The notes beneath the pieces are model-generated. The model made no database searches, had not been told where the DNA came from, and saw only the letters and a list, made by a program, of their open reading frames with translations. From Sphingomonas sp. LT1P40 (lineage in GTDB: Bacteria; Pseudomonadota; Alphaproteobacteria; Sphingomonadales; Sphingomonadaceae), in NCBI RefSeq assembly GCF_036663835.1, contig NZ_JAXOJT010000001.1, positions 1,860,001-1,924,000 on the forward strand: a stretch of 64,000 nucleotides of DNA, given 5' to 3'. Within the stretch, counting starts at the first letter, position 1. The number at the start of each line of letters is the position of its first letter. Below are positions 17,982 to 26,659 of the stretch, one piece after another. A program made the position numbers and the translations under genes.

Positions 17982-18318
17982 GTGGTCCCCTCGACCCCGA
18001 ATCTCGTTGAGGGGGTGTTGGCAGAATGGTTCCGCCACTCCTACCCCACCGCGCCGGTTATCCGACGAAGCGTTTGATCGCGGCGATGACTGACAATCCG
18101 TTCATGTTCAACGTCCGCAAACCGGCCTTGTTGCCGAAATGACGCGCCCGCCTTTGGTTTCATCTGCAACAATTCCACTCGTCGCAACGCATGTTGCAAC
18201 GCAACACTAACTATGATTCGATGCTGAACGGCGGACGACGCGGGGTTCAGGATGATGTTAACCATCCTGTGGCACGTTCGCAGTGAAGGGGAATTATCCG
18301 GGGTGGGAGTGTGGGACG
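17982..18318. other. 337-bp intergenic region: leader hairpin and divergent promoters
   Basis: Gene-free region between divergent genes. On the minus strand, the CHAP leader has CCCCTCAAC (about 18013-18005) that can pair with GTCGAGGGG (17995-17987), hiding the Shine-Dalgarno. Around 18182-18205 lies a palindromic stretch GCAACGCATGTTGC flanked by more GCAAC copies, of operator type. At 18255-18262, GTTAACCA contains a CtrA-like half site. No further small gene is evident. Confidence 0.5.
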
Positions 18319-18864
18319 ATGAGTGCAAGGAGCAAGCCGGCTGAAGGGGCAATGACCCTCGCCGAGATGAAGGAATTCGCAGGATTCGCCGCGGCGACGC
18401 AGCGCTATATCCGCCGCTCGCTCGATGTCGGGCTGGATCGCCACGACGCGATGGAACTCTGGTCGCGCGACACCGTCGAGACCGCCAGCATCCGTGCCCA
18501 GGCGCACATGTACGACCGCATTCCCGAGATCCGCGCACTGATGCCCGACGACAGCGGTCTGGACGCGATGGAGCCGTTCATGGCCCCGCTCGTCACGATC
18601 TCCGCCTTCGATCTGGGACAGGGTCGGCTGACCAGCTTCTCGGCCTATCGCTTTCTCTATGAGCGCCTGATCGGTGCCGAGGCGCGTCCATGGCTGCCCG
18701 CCGCGTTCTGCGCCGCCGCCGCGCTCCCGCATCTTCATCCGGACCTGCGCCGCAAGCTGCTCCAGTCGATCAGCGAAGCCGCAGCAACCGCCTCCGGCTG
18801 GTCCAACCGCCAGCCCGTCTTCTTCCCGCAATGGGTCGAAAAGGTCGAAGCGAACGCCGCCTAA
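18319..18864 (+). CDS. Hypothetical protein
   Basis: 181 residues, not recognised. It is mostly helical and soluble, with a Met/Glu-rich start (MTLAEMKEFAGFAAATQRYI), an Arg-rich segment and a C-terminal QPVFFPQWVEKVEANAA. No signal peptide, membrane helix, cysteine motif or enzyme motif was seen. ATG 18319 is chosen because GGAG lies 9 nt upstream; an in-frame GTG at 18283 is the alternative. It is isolated between the CHAP and extensin-like genes, converging on the latter with a shared inverted repeat. Confidence 0.65.
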   Translation: MSARSKPAEGAMTLAEMKEFAGFAAATQRYIRRSLDVGLDRHDAMELWSRDTVETASIRAQAHMYDRIPEIRALMPDDSGLDAMEPFMAPLVTISAFDLGQGRLTSFSAYRFLYERLIGAEARPWLPAAFCAAAALPHLHPDLRRKLLQSISEAAATASGWSNRQPVFFPQWVEKVEANAA

Positions 18865-18875
18865 GCGTTTTTCCC

Positions 18876-18904
18876 GGCGGGCCTGCCCTAGCGGCAGGCC
18901 CGCC
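18876..18904. repeat. Perfect 12-bp inverted repeat between convergent genes
   Basis: GGCGGGCCTGCC (18876-18887) and GGCAGGCCCGCC (18893-18904) with a 5-nt loop. It lies just after the hypothetical gene stop and runs into the 3' end of the extensin-like gene. It could fold in both transcripts and act as a weak bidirectional terminator, but a proper T run is missing on either side. Confidence 0.6.
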
Positions 18905-19619
18905 ACCCCATTTCGCCGCGCGATGCCTGGTCGAAATGGAAATGGTCGCGGTGCGCCGCGTTATAGTCCGGCGACAGCACGGTTGCGAACACCCCGCATG
19001 CATCGTCCCGCACCGCTCGCAGGAAGCGCGCTTGCTTGTCATCCCCCGCCCAGTCGCCGACGACCGTGATCCGCGTGCCGTCGACCAACCGGAACGCCGC
19101 GATATCCACCGCGTCGGCCGTCGAATGCTCGCTCCAGCTGGCACCCTCACGATTATACATCCGGCGGCAGTTATAGCTGCCGAAATGCTCGATCTCCGCC
19201 ACCCGCTGGCCCAATATGCGCTGAGCTGCCGGTTGCACCACCTCCCATTCCCACGCCGTCAGCGCCGCCGCGACCGGGCACGACACGCCCAGATCGGCGG
19301 GCGCAAACCCGATCCGCCGTGGCCCGCCCGCCGCGAACCGCACCGCATCGGCATAGCCACATTCGCCACCCTCACGTCGCTCTGGCAACACCGTGTAGCG
19401 CACCCCGGCCTTGTCCAGCACTGCCCGACACGCCGGAAAATCTCCGGTCAGCCCGGCCAGTTTCCGCCCCGTGAACAGCCCCACCGGCTGCCCCAGATCG
19501 AGGTCGGTCCAGGGCAAGTCCTGCGGCCGGTTCTTCGCCAGCGCATAGAGCAGCAACGCCAGCGTCAGCAGCAGCCCGGCAACCACGATCGCCCCCGCCC
19601 CGTGCCGCACGATCTTCAT
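18888..19619 (-). CDS. Extensin-like C-terminal domain protein
   Basis: 243 residues with one N-terminal membrane anchor (about 10-30) and then an extensin_C-like domain: CRAVLDKAGVRYTVLPERRE, CGYADAVRFAAGG, HFGSYNCRRMYNREGASWSE, HSTADAVDIAAFRL and HFHFDQA. The H-x3-D and HxHxD motifs resemble those of D-Ala-D-Ala metallopeptidases, so a role on the cell wall is plausible; the family has no proven reaction. Four cysteines likely make disulfides in the periplasm. It is separated by 13 nt from the NUDIX gene upstream. Confidence 0.85.
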   Translation of the reverse strand: MKIVRHGAGAIVVAGLLLTLALLLYALAKNRPQDLPWTDLDLGQPVGLFTGRKLAGLTGDFPACRAVLDKAGVRYTVLPERREGGECGYADAVRFAAGGPRRIGFAPADLGVSCPVAAALTAWEWEVVQPAAQRILGQRVAEIEHFGSYNCRRMYNREGASWSEHSTADAVDIAAFRLVDGTRITVVGDWAGDDKQARFLRAVRDDACGVFATVLSPDYNAAHRDHFHFDQASRGEMGWRACR

Positions 19620-19632
19620 GCGCGCCCCGTTC

Positions 19633-20382
19633 TCATGCCCGCAGCGCCGCCTCGATCGGCTGAGAGGTTACCGGGTAACCCAGCCCCTCGGGGATGCACA
19701 GATGCTCAACCCCGGCGCGTTGCTCGGCCCAGGGCGTGATCGTCTGGACCGCGTGCGCCCGCGCATCCGCCACCGCCTCGGCGAAGCTGCCATATTGCGC
19801 CAGCCGTTCCAGATTGCGCCGCGTCGGAAAGATGATCCGCACCCGCCCCGCATCGGCATCGTCGAGCACCTGCTGCGCCGTCGCCCAGAACAGCTTGGCG
19901 CTCTCGTTCCCGTCGGCCACCGGCTCCCCCGCCCCCTCCGGCCAGCGCGCCAGATAGAATCGCGTGTCGAATACCCGATGCGCCACACCCGAATGCGGGA
20001 GCCACCGCGCAAACGGCACCAGCGCTTCCAGATCGAGATCGCATCCCGCCAGCACGACGCCTGGCGCTTCGCCCGCATAGAGCGCCGCCCGCGCGCGTTC
20101 GATGTCGAGGTCTCCACGCACCCCGATCGCCAGCCCCGCTTCCTCGATCGTCTCGCGGATCGCGGCGATGCGCGCGGCAATGTCGTCGGGATCGCCCGGA
20201 TACCGCGCCGCCAGCGCCTTGTCCCCCGGATCGACTCGCCCGCCGGGAAACACCAAAGCCCCACCGGCAAAGCGCATCGCGGCGGACCGCTCGACAATCA
20301 GCAATTCGGGCGGTCCGGCGGCTCGCTCGCGCATCACCACCAAAGTCGCGGCGGGGATCGGCGGGGCTGGCGTATCGGTCAT
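19633..20382 (-). CDS. NUDIX hydrolase
   Basis: 249 residues. The Nudix box is split by an insertion, as in the NUDT19/CoA-type branch: LVFPGGRVDPGD near residue 45, followed by about 25 residues and then AAIRETIEEAGLAIG. Such enzymes hydrolyse nucleoside-diphosphate-linked compounds, possibly CoA derivatives; the substrate is not deducible. It is followed 13 nt later by the extensin-like gene, so the two are likely co-transcribed. Confidence 0.85.
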   Translation of the reverse strand: MTDTPAPPIPAATLVVMRERAAGPPELLIVERSAAMRFAGGALVFPGGRVDPGDKALAARYPGDPDDIAARIAAIRETIEEAGLAIGVRGDLDIERARAALYAGEAPGVVLAGCDLDLEALVPFARWLPHSGVAHRVFDTRFYLARWPEGAGEPVADGNESAKLFWATAQQVLDDADAGRVRIIFPTRRNLERLAQYGSFAEAVADARAHAVQTITPWAEQRAGVEHLCIPEGLGYPVTSQPIEAALRA

Positions 20383-20442
20383 TGCGACAGGACTTAGGGG
20401 GCGGGCGACAGCTTTGAAAGCGCATCCACCGCTACGACGCGC

Positions 20443-20900
20443 TTAAAACAGTTTCTCCTGCGCCTCCGTCGCCTCGCGCGGGGCATTGCGAAACGCTGCG
20501 CCGCTATCGATCAGCGGGATATCCGGCCGCCGCCCACAGAACAGTTCGTCCACCGTCAAAATCTGCAGCCGCGCATAGCTCTTGCCGGTCGCCTCCGAAT
20601 GAAACCGCCCCACCGCCGCCGCCTCGCGCAACATCGGACCAGAGGGTTGCGAGCGGCTGACGATCACCCCGATCGGTGCCTTTTCCCGCTCCATCACCGA
20701 ATGCAGGTCTCGCACCATGCCCACGCCGACATGCTCGCCGCCCATGTGTCCTCGAACGCCGCGACCTGCGCATCGGACTCCGCACCGGTCGGCGAGCGGA
20801 ACAGGATGTTATAGTTGGCATTGGAGTTGAACGGCGGGTCGAGGTAGATCAGATCGACGCTCTCATCCGGAAAATGCGCCCGCATTCGCAGACCGGGATT
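20443..20900 (-). pseudogene. Remnant of a DNA adenine/cytosine methyltransferase
   Basis: Two pieces lie in different frames. The upstream piece (ending about 20694) reads FPDESVDLIYLDPPFNSNAN followed by YNILF, which is methyltransferase motif IV (DPPF) with its usual preceding helix. The downstream piece (20745-20443) reads GVIVSRSQPSGPMLREAAAV and LQILTVDELFCGRRPDIPLI, a C-terminal stretch of the same family. The two overlap and are joined by a shifted frame, with the central catalytic part missing, so the gene was broken by deletion. No restriction enzyme gene is nearby. Confidence 0.75.
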
Positions 20901-20976
20901 TGATCGGTTCTGGCGCGGTCTGCGAAGTACCGCCGTTGCATATCCGAAACGGCTTGTATTTTGAGTGGGTTAGTTC

Positions 20977-20991
20977 GATCCACAGTGGATC
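20977..20991. repeat. Perfect 15-bp palindrome
   Basis: GATCCAC-A-GTGGATC, downstream of the diguanylate cyclase gene and upstream of the methyltransferase remnant. The region around it (20940-21000) is more AT-rich than the neighbouring genes. It could be an old operator or recombination scar at the edge of the decayed methyltransferase locus. Confidence 0.5.
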
Positions 20992-21021
20992 AATTGTGGC
21001 GCCATTACCGCGATAGCCATC

Positions 21022-22131
21022 CTACGCGGCGGCGCTTTGCTCGACACTGCCGCGCCCGCGCCGTTTCGCCCGGTACAGCGCCTGATCGGCCTCCATCAGC
21101 AACTGCTCCAGATCGCGGGTGCGATCGGTGGCGATGACGGTGCCGATACAGGTCGAGATTTCGATGACATGCCCGCCGATCGTGAACGGTCGCCGCAGCG
21201 TGGCGACAAGACGCTGGGCGAGCAGTTCGGACTCTTCGCTCCGCCGCAATCCGCTCTGGATGATGGCGAACTCGTCCCCGCCCAGCCGCGCGGCTATGTC
21301 CGCAGGCCGCAGTGCGTCGGACAATCGCTCGCCCACCGCCCCCAGCAACGCGTCGCCCACCGGGTGGCCGTAACGGTCGTTGACCGGCTTGAACCCATCG
21401 AGATCGAGATAATGGACGGCGATCGCGCCAGTGTCAGGCCCCAGCGTGAATGCCGCCTCGAACCATTCGCGCAGGCCCAGTCGGTTAGGCAACGCCGTCA
21501 GCCCGTCCTGTCGCGCCAGCGAGGCAAAGGTCACGCGCTTGCCGATTTCGGCCATCGTCGTGCGGTTTCGCGCGATCACATTCTGGGCGCCGCCCGCCAG
21601 CAATGCCGCCGCCGCGATGCTCATGCCCAGATAGAGTATGTCGCCCTTTATCGCCGCGATCACGATCGTCGGGCCGATCGCCAGCAACATGCTCGGGATG
21701 GCAATGCCCGGACGCAGCCCCACGCCGGCCGCCGCACCCGCGCAATAGCCGACCATCACACACACCGCGAGGACATGCGCCTCGGGCAGTGCGAGCGTAA
21801 AGACGCGCGCGCCGAACACCCCCAGACAGGCGGCAAAGGCGAGATAGGTCACGGCAAAGCGCCGCTCGATCAACCGCGCGCGCAACGGGGCAAGATTATC
21901 CGAAAGCGCCTCGCGCCGATACCATCCCACCGTCACCAACCGCGCCAGACTGGCCGCGATCCCGGCGACACCGGTGGCGATATGGACCGCGTCCAGATGG
22001 CGCGTGCCGATCAGCACGAACGCCAGCGTGAACACGGACGACATAATCAGCGGGGCCAGCGGAGTAGCGAACAGGCTGCGCACCAGTTCGACATAGACCA
22101 CGTCATTCAACTTCTGCGCACGTTCAACCAC
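21022..22131 (-). CDS. Membrane-bound diguanylate cyclase (GGDEF)
   Basis: 369 residues. The N-terminal half has about six membrane helices (25-185) with no recognisable sensor domain. The GGDEF domain (about 200-360) has DLDGFKPVNDRYGHPVGD and the active site GGDEF at 284-288, with an intact inhibitory I-site RPAD at 275-278. It should make cyclic di-GMP and be subject to product inhibition. The GTG start at 22131 has AGGAGG upstream. No EAL domain is fused. Confidence 0.92.
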   Translation of the reverse strand: MVERAQKLNDVVYVELVRSLFATPLAPLIMSSVFTLAFVLIGTRHLDAVHIATGVAGIAASLARLVTVGWYRREALSDNLAPLRARLIERRFAVTYLAFAACLGVFGARVFTLALPEAHVLAVCVMVGYCAGAAAGVGLRPGIAIPSMLLAIGPTIVIAAIKGDILYLGMSIAAAALLAGGAQNVIARNRTTMAEIGKRVTFASLARQDGLTALPNRLGLREWFEAAFTLGPDTGAIAVHYLDLDGFKPVNDRYGHPVGDALLGAVGERLSDALRPADIAARLGGDEFAIIQSGLRRSEESELLAQRLVATLRRPFTIGGHVIEISTCIGTVIATDRTRDLEQLLMEADQALYRAKRRGRGSVEQSAAA

Positions 22132-22186
22132 CGCGCGGCTTCCTCCTGCGATCCGGCACCTTCATGCCATTCAGGAGGTTAACGTT

Positions 22187-22222
22187 ATGGTGGCGTATCG
22201 ATTGGAGGAGCGTTCGGGTTAG
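22187..22222 (+). CDS. Possible 11-residue leader peptide
   Basis: ATG at 22187 encodes MVAYRLEERSG and stops at TAG 22220. It is preceded by a perfect AGGAGG (22173-22178) at 8-nt spacing, a stronger ribosome site than that of the sulfotransferase gene 130 nt downstream. Such a short frame with a consensus site is unlikely to be chance alone. A 14-nt-spaced inverted repeat follows right after its stop. Its role, if any, would be in regulating downstream translation or transcription. Confidence 0.35.
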   Translation: MVAYRLEERSG

Positions 22223-22224
22223 AC

Positions 22225-22254
22225 TGAGCATGTTGCCTGCGCTACGCATGCTCA
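22225..22254. promoter_or_regulatory. 8-bp inverted repeat upstream of the TPR-sulfotransferase
   Basis: TGAGCATG (22225-22232) and CATGCTCA (22247-22254) are perfect inverted copies with a 14-nt spacer. The dyad lies in the region between the divergent diguanylate cyclase and sulfotransferase genes, immediately after the small leader frame. It may be a regulator site or an RNA hairpin. Confidence 0.45.
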
Positions 22255-22350
22255 TATGCGAGAACATGTTTGGCCCGCGTTTCCGCTGATGATCGCCGAT
22301 CCCGCATGCGCATGTGAAAGCGGAATGCAGCCCAGCCGGGGAAAGCATCG

Positions 22351-24135
22351 TTGAGCGCGTTGCCTGGTCACTTGCGGACCCTGTTGCGCGACGCCCGCCA
22401 GCAGATCGCCGACGGCAATACAGCTGCCGCCCGGTCCCAGCTACGTAGCGCCGAAGCATTGGCACCCTCCCCCACCGCATGGCGAGCGATCGCCGACTTG
22501 TGGCATGCGGCAGGCGACGCCATAGCGGGCGGCGCGGCGCATTTGCGTGCGCTCAAGGCATCGACCGGCGACCCCGATCTGGTCACGGCGGCGGAAGCGT
22601 TGCGCCGCGACGAACTGGGCATCGCCGAACCGCTGCTCCGCGCGCGACTCAAGGCGCAGCCCACCGACGTCGCCGCGATCCGCATGCTCGGCGAACTGGC
22701 GACCCGGCTGGGGCGATATGGCGATGCGGAGAAGCTGCTGGTGCGCGCGCTGGAGCTGGCGCCCGCCTTCACCCCGGCGCGCCATAACCTCGCCGTCGTG
22801 CTGCACCGGCAGGCGCGATCGGAGGAATCGCTCGCCCATGTCGAGCAATTGCTCCACGAGGACGCGCGCAACCCCGCCTATCGCAATCTCAAGGCCGCGC
22901 TACTGGTGCGGATCGGCGATTACGACGCCGCGATCGATATTTATCGCGCCGTGCTGGCCGAGCTTCCGCGCCAGCCCAAGGTCTGGATGAGCCTTGGCCA
23001 TGCGCTCAAGACGGTCGGTCGCGTGCCCGACAGCATCGCAGCGTACCGGACGAGCATCGAACAGCTTCCCACGCTGGGCGAAAGCTGGTGGAGCCTCGCC
23101 AACCTCAAGACATTCCGCTTCACGACGGACGATATCGCAGCGATCGAAGCGCAGCTCGCCGGTGCCGCGCTGACCCCCGACGATCGCTTTCATTTTGAGT
23201 TCGCGCTGGGCAAGGCGCTCGAGGATGCTGGCGACTACGCCGCGTCCTTCTCCCATTATGCGGCGGGCAATCGTCAGCGGCGCGCGCTGATTGAGTATGA
23301 TCCCGAAGAACTGAGCGATCAGCGTCGTCGCGGCGAAGCGCTGTTCACCCCGGATTTCTTCGCGGCGCGGCCGGGGGGCGATCCCGCGCCCGACCCGATC
23401 TTCATCGTCGGATTGCAACGATCGGGATCGACGCTGGTCGAACAGATCCTCTCCAGTCATCCGCTGGTCGAGGGCACCATGGAACTGCCCGACCTGCCCG
23501 CCATCGCGCGCAAGCTGGCCGGCCGCAAACGCAAGGGCGAGACAACGCAATATCCCGAAATTCTCGCCGACCTGAGCGTCGAAGAACGCACCGCGCTCGG
23601 CCGCGAATATCTCGAGGCGACGCGCATTCAGCGCAAGACCGATCGCCCCTATTTCATCGATAAGCTGCCCAATAATTTCGCGCATGTCGGGCTGATCCGG
23701 CTGATCCTGCCGCATGCGAAAATCGTAGATGTGCGGCGGCATCCGATGGCGTGCTGTTTCTCCTGCTTCAAACAGCATTTCGCACGGGGTCAGGCGTTCA
23801 GTTACGACCTGACCGAACTCGGCCGCTATTACAGCGACTATGTCGGCATGATGGACACGATCGACCGTGCGCTCCCCGGCCATGTCCACCGCGTCCTTTA
23901 TGAGGAACTTGTCGCGGATCTGGAGGGCCAGGTGCGCCGTCTGCTCGATTATCTCGCGCTGGAATTCGACCCCGCCTGTCTCGCCTTCCACCGCACCGAA
24001 CGGGCGGTGCGAACGCCAAGCGCCGAGCAAGTCCGCCAACCGATCTATGCCGACGCGGTCGAACAATGGCGGCATTTCGCGCCGTGGCTGGGGCCGCTTG
24101 AAACCGCGCTGGAGCCGGTGCTGCGGCAGCGTTGA
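22351..24135 (+). CDS. TPR-repeat protein fused to a sulfotransferase domain
   Basis: 594 residues. Residues 1-300 are TPR helices (for example RYGDAEKLLVRALELAPAFT). From about 345 follows a sulfotransferase domain: the PAPS-binding loop FIVGLQRSGSTLVEQILSSH (350-369) and later KIVDVRRHPMACCFSCFKQ (3' phosphate site). The family makes sulfated peptides or lipids in some bacteria, but the acceptor is unknown here. The TTG start at 22351 follows GGGGAAAG. It is flanked by a diguanylate cyclase and a TonB receptor and appears monocistronic. Confidence 0.88.
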   Translation: MSALPGHLRTLLRDARQQIADGNTAAARSQLRSAEALAPSPTAWRAIADLWHAAGDAIAGGAAHLRALKASTGDPDLVTAAEALRRDELGIAEPLLRARLKAQPTDVAAIRMLGELATRLGRYGDAEKLLVRALELAPAFTPARHNLAVVLHRQARSEESLAHVEQLLHEDARNPAYRNLKAALLVRIGDYDAAIDIYRAVLAELPRQPKVWMSLGHALKTVGRVPDSIAAYRTSIEQLPTLGESWWSLANLKTFRFTTDDIAAIEAQLAGAALTPDDRFHFEFALGKALEDAGDYAASFSHYAAGNRQRRALIEYDPEELSDQRRRGEALFTPDFFAARPGGDPAPDPIFIVGLQRSGSTLVEQILSSHPLVEGTMELPDLPAIARKLAGRKRKGETTQYPEILADLSVEERTALGREYLEATRIQRKTDRPYFIDKLPNNFAHVGLIRLILPHAKIVDVRRHPMACCFSCFKQHFARGQAFSYDLTELGRYYSDYVGMMDTIDRALPGHVHRVLYEELVADLEGQVRRLLDYLALEFDPACLAFHRTERAVRTPSAEQVRQPIYADAVEQWRHFAPWLGPLETALEPVLRQR

Positions 24136-24154
24136 TGCAGGCGCGCAACAGGTT

Positions 24155-24170
24155 CTGTACGATCGTATAG
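24155..24170. promoter_or_regulatory. Palindrome (regulon site 1) upstream of the TonB receptor
   Basis: CTGTACGATCGTATAG is a 16-bp dyad with one mismatched pair. Its 14-nt core TGTACGATCGTATA is identical to that at 31026-31039, in the shared promoter of the TetR and Rieske genes. A related site lies at 33234. The match suggests a common operator for the BetI-like regulator at 31085. Confidence 0.65.
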
Positions 24171-24175
24171 TTGTG

Positions 24176-24190
24176 TTGTGCGTCGCACAA
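24176..24190. promoter_or_regulatory. Second palindrome in the TonB receptor promoter
   Basis: TTGTGCG-T-CGCACAA is a perfect 7-1-7 dyad lying 5 bp downstream of site 1. TTGACA at 24199-24204, just after, could be the -35 element of the receptor promoter. The site has no copy elsewhere in the locus that I saw, so it may bind a different regulator or fold in RNA. Confidence 0.5.
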
Positions 24191-24256
24191 GAATCCGCTT
24201 GACAGCATAACGGTAGCGTAACAGCTTTGTAACACAGCTTAACGGGGGGCCGTGTG

Positions 24257-26611
24257 ATGACCGCTACTGTGGTGTCGAAATCGCTCTGGATGGCGGGGCT
24301 TCTCGCCTCTACCGCAATGGTCCCGGCAACGGCGCTGGCGCAAAGCGCACCGCCTGACGATGACGACGAGATCATCGTCACCGCGCAAAAGCGTGAGCAG
24401 AACCTCCAGGACGTCCCGCTCTCGATCACCGCGATCGGGACCGAGAAGCTTGAACAGCTCAACGTTTCCGACTTCGACGATTATGCCCGCTATTTGCCGT
24501 CGCTATCCTATCAGACCGCCGGCCCCGGCGCGTCGGCCGTGTACTTCCGCGGCATCGCCTCGGGCGAGACGATCAACCATTCGGGCCAGTTGCCCAGCGT
24601 CGGCACCTATCTCGACGAAGCGCCGATCACCACGATTCAGGGCGCGCTTGACATCCATGTCTATGACATCGCACGGATCGAGGCGCTGGCCGGACCGCAG
24701 GGCACGCTTTACGGTGCCAGCTCGCAGGCCGGCACCGTTCGCATCATCACCAACAAGCCGGACACCAGCGGCTTTTACGGATCGGCGGCCGGCGAGGTGA
24801 ACTTCGTCGCGGATGGCGGCATCGGCTATGTCGGCGAAGGCTTCGTCAACTTACCCGTCAGCAGCAACATCGCGCTGCGCGTCGTCGGCTGGTACGAGAA
24901 AAAGGCCGGTTTCATCGACAACATCCCGGGCACGCGCGTCTTCCCGACGCTCAGCCCCGGCGGCGACATCCCCGGCACCAACACGGTAACCAACACCGCC
25001 TTTGTCGAGGATGACTATAACGAAGTCGAAATCTATGGCGGCCGCGCCGCGCTGAAGATCGACCTCGACGACAGCTGGACCGTGACCCCGCAGGTGATGG
25101 GACAGGTGCAGAAGACTCAGGGCACCTTCGCCTATGAACTCGGTCTGGGCGCGTACAAGGTTCAGCAGTACAATCCCGAATCCTCGCGCGACAAATGGAT
25201 TCAGGCCGGGCTGACGATCGAGGGCAAGATCGGTAGCTTCGACGTCACCTATGCCGGCACCTATCTCGACCGATTGGTGACCAGCGCCAACGACTATTCG
25301 GACTATGCCTATTATTACGACGCGCTGTTCGGTTATGGTGCTTATTATGTCGACAACGCCGGCAATCCGATCTCGAACCAGCTGTTCGAGGGCCGCGACG
25401 CCTTTACCAAGCAAAGCCACGAGCTGCGCTTCAACTGGGAAAGCGGTCCGGCCCGGCTGATCTTCGGCGGCTTTTATCAGCGCCAGACGCATAATATTCA
25501 GCAGGTCTACAAGATTCCGGGCTTTGCGGACGCTTATGAAGTGCCCGGCTGGACCGACACGATCTGGCTGACCAAGCAATATCGCGTCGATCGCGACTAT
25601 GCCGTGTTCGGCGATCTGACCGTCGATATTTCGCCAAAGGTCAGCGCGACGCTCGGAACGCGCGTGTTCAAGTACAAGAATTCGCTGGTCGGCTTCTTCG
25701 GCTATGGCGCAGGCTTCTCGAGCGGGACCGGCGAGGCGGCGTGTTTCGCGCCTTCCGTGGTCGCGGGCAGCCCGTGCACCAACCTCGACAAGGTGTCGGA
25801 GGATTGGGGCTTCATCCACAAGATCAACCTGACCTACCGACCGGTCGACGACGTCATGCTCTATGCCACCGCTTCGCGCGGTTTCCGACCCGGTGGCATC
25901 AACCGGCGCGGCACGCTGCCGCCATTCGGTGCCGACTTTATCGACAATTATGAGATTGGCTGGAAAACGAACTTCGGGCCGCTGCGCTTCAACGGCGCAG
26001 TGTACCAGCTCGACTGGACCAATATGCAATTCTCCTATCTCGGTGCCAACGGGCTGACCGAGATCAAGAATGCCGGCAATGCCCGCGTGCGCGGCGTTGA
26101 GGTCGAGTTTGCCGGTCGTCCGGCACCGGGTCTGACCTTCTCGGTCTCCGGCGCATATAACGACGCCAAGCTGGTCGGACCCTATTGCCTGATCTCAGGC
26201 ATGGCGACCTGTACCGGGCCGGGCAATGTCGAGCTGGCCCCTGCGGGCACGCGACTGCCGATCACGCCGAAGTTCAAGGGCAACGCGCAGGTCCGCTACG
26301 AAATGCCGGTGGGCGGCGATGCCAAAGCCTATGTTCAGGGCGCGTTCGTCTATCAAAGCGAGGTTGTGTTCGACCTGCGCACCGCGGCGCGCGCCGCGTT
26401 CGGCACGCAAAAGGGCTATGGCACCTTCGACTTCTCGGCCGGGGGTGAGGTCGCCGGTCTAAAAGTCGATGTCTATTTGCGCAATGCGTTCGACGTCGTT
26501 GCCGGGGTCTATCGCACTGCGCAATGCGGCGTCGGCACGTGCGGCGGGACGCTCTATAATTACCCGATCCAGCCGCGAACCATCGGCATCAAGGTCGGCA
26601 AGGACTTCTAG
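24257..26611 (+). CDS. TonB-dependent outer-membrane receptor
   Basis: 784 residues. It has a signal peptide (MVPATALAQS region), the TonB box/start of plug EIIVTAQKREQNLQDVPLSI, plug elements (GPGASAVYFRGI and IEALAGPQGTLYGASS), and a beta barrel ending in IGIKVGKDF with a terminal Phe. The EIIVTAQKR type is the general sphingomonad nutrient receptor, not a siderophore one. ATG 24257 is 7 nt from GGGGGG; GTG 24254 is an alternative. It is followed after 48 nt by an amino-acid permease gene, which suggests a two-step uptake operon. Confidence 0.93.
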   Translation: MTATVVSKSLWMAGLLASTAMVPATALAQSAPPDDDDEIIVTAQKREQNLQDVPLSITAIGTEKLEQLNVSDFDDYARYLPSLSYQTAGPGASAVYFRGIASGETINHSGQLPSVGTYLDEAPITTIQGALDIHVYDIARIEALAGPQGTLYGASSQAGTVRIITNKPDTSGFYGSAAGEVNFVADGGIGYVGEGFVNLPVSSNIALRVVGWYEKKAGFIDNIPGTRVFPTLSPGGDIPGTNTVTNTAFVEDDYNEVEIYGGRAALKIDLDDSWTVTPQVMGQVQKTQGTFAYELGLGAYKVQQYNPESSRDKWIQAGLTIEGKIGSFDVTYAGTYLDRLVTSANDYSDYAYYYDALFGYGAYYVDNAGNPISNQLFEGRDAFTKQSHELRFNWESGPARLIFGGFYQRQTHNIQQVYKIPGFADAYEVPGWTDTIWLTKQYRVDRDYAVFGDLTVDISPKVSATLGTRVFKYKNSLVGFFGYGAGFSSGTGEAACFAPSVVAGSPCTNLDKVSEDWGFIHKINLTYRPVDDVMLYATASRGFRPGGINRRGTLPPFGADFIDNYEIGWKTNFGPLRFNGAVYQLDWTNMQFSYLGANGLTEIKNAGNARVRGVEVEFAGRPAPGLTFSVSGAYNDAKLVGPYCLISGMATCTGPGNVELAPAGTRLPITPKFKGNAQVRYEMPVGGDAKAYVQGAFVYQSEVVFDLRTAARAAFGTQKGYGTFDFSAGGEVAGLKVDVYLRNAFDVVAGVYRTAQCGVGTCGGTLYNYPIQPRTIGIKVGKDF

Positions 26612-26659
26612 GATTTACGCCACCGCCCCACCGGGCCATTCTCGGCGCGGGGGATAGAG

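Noticed and set aside
22900..24462. 520-residue minus-strand open frame
   Set aside because: Antisense to the TPR-sulfotransferase and lacking any motif.
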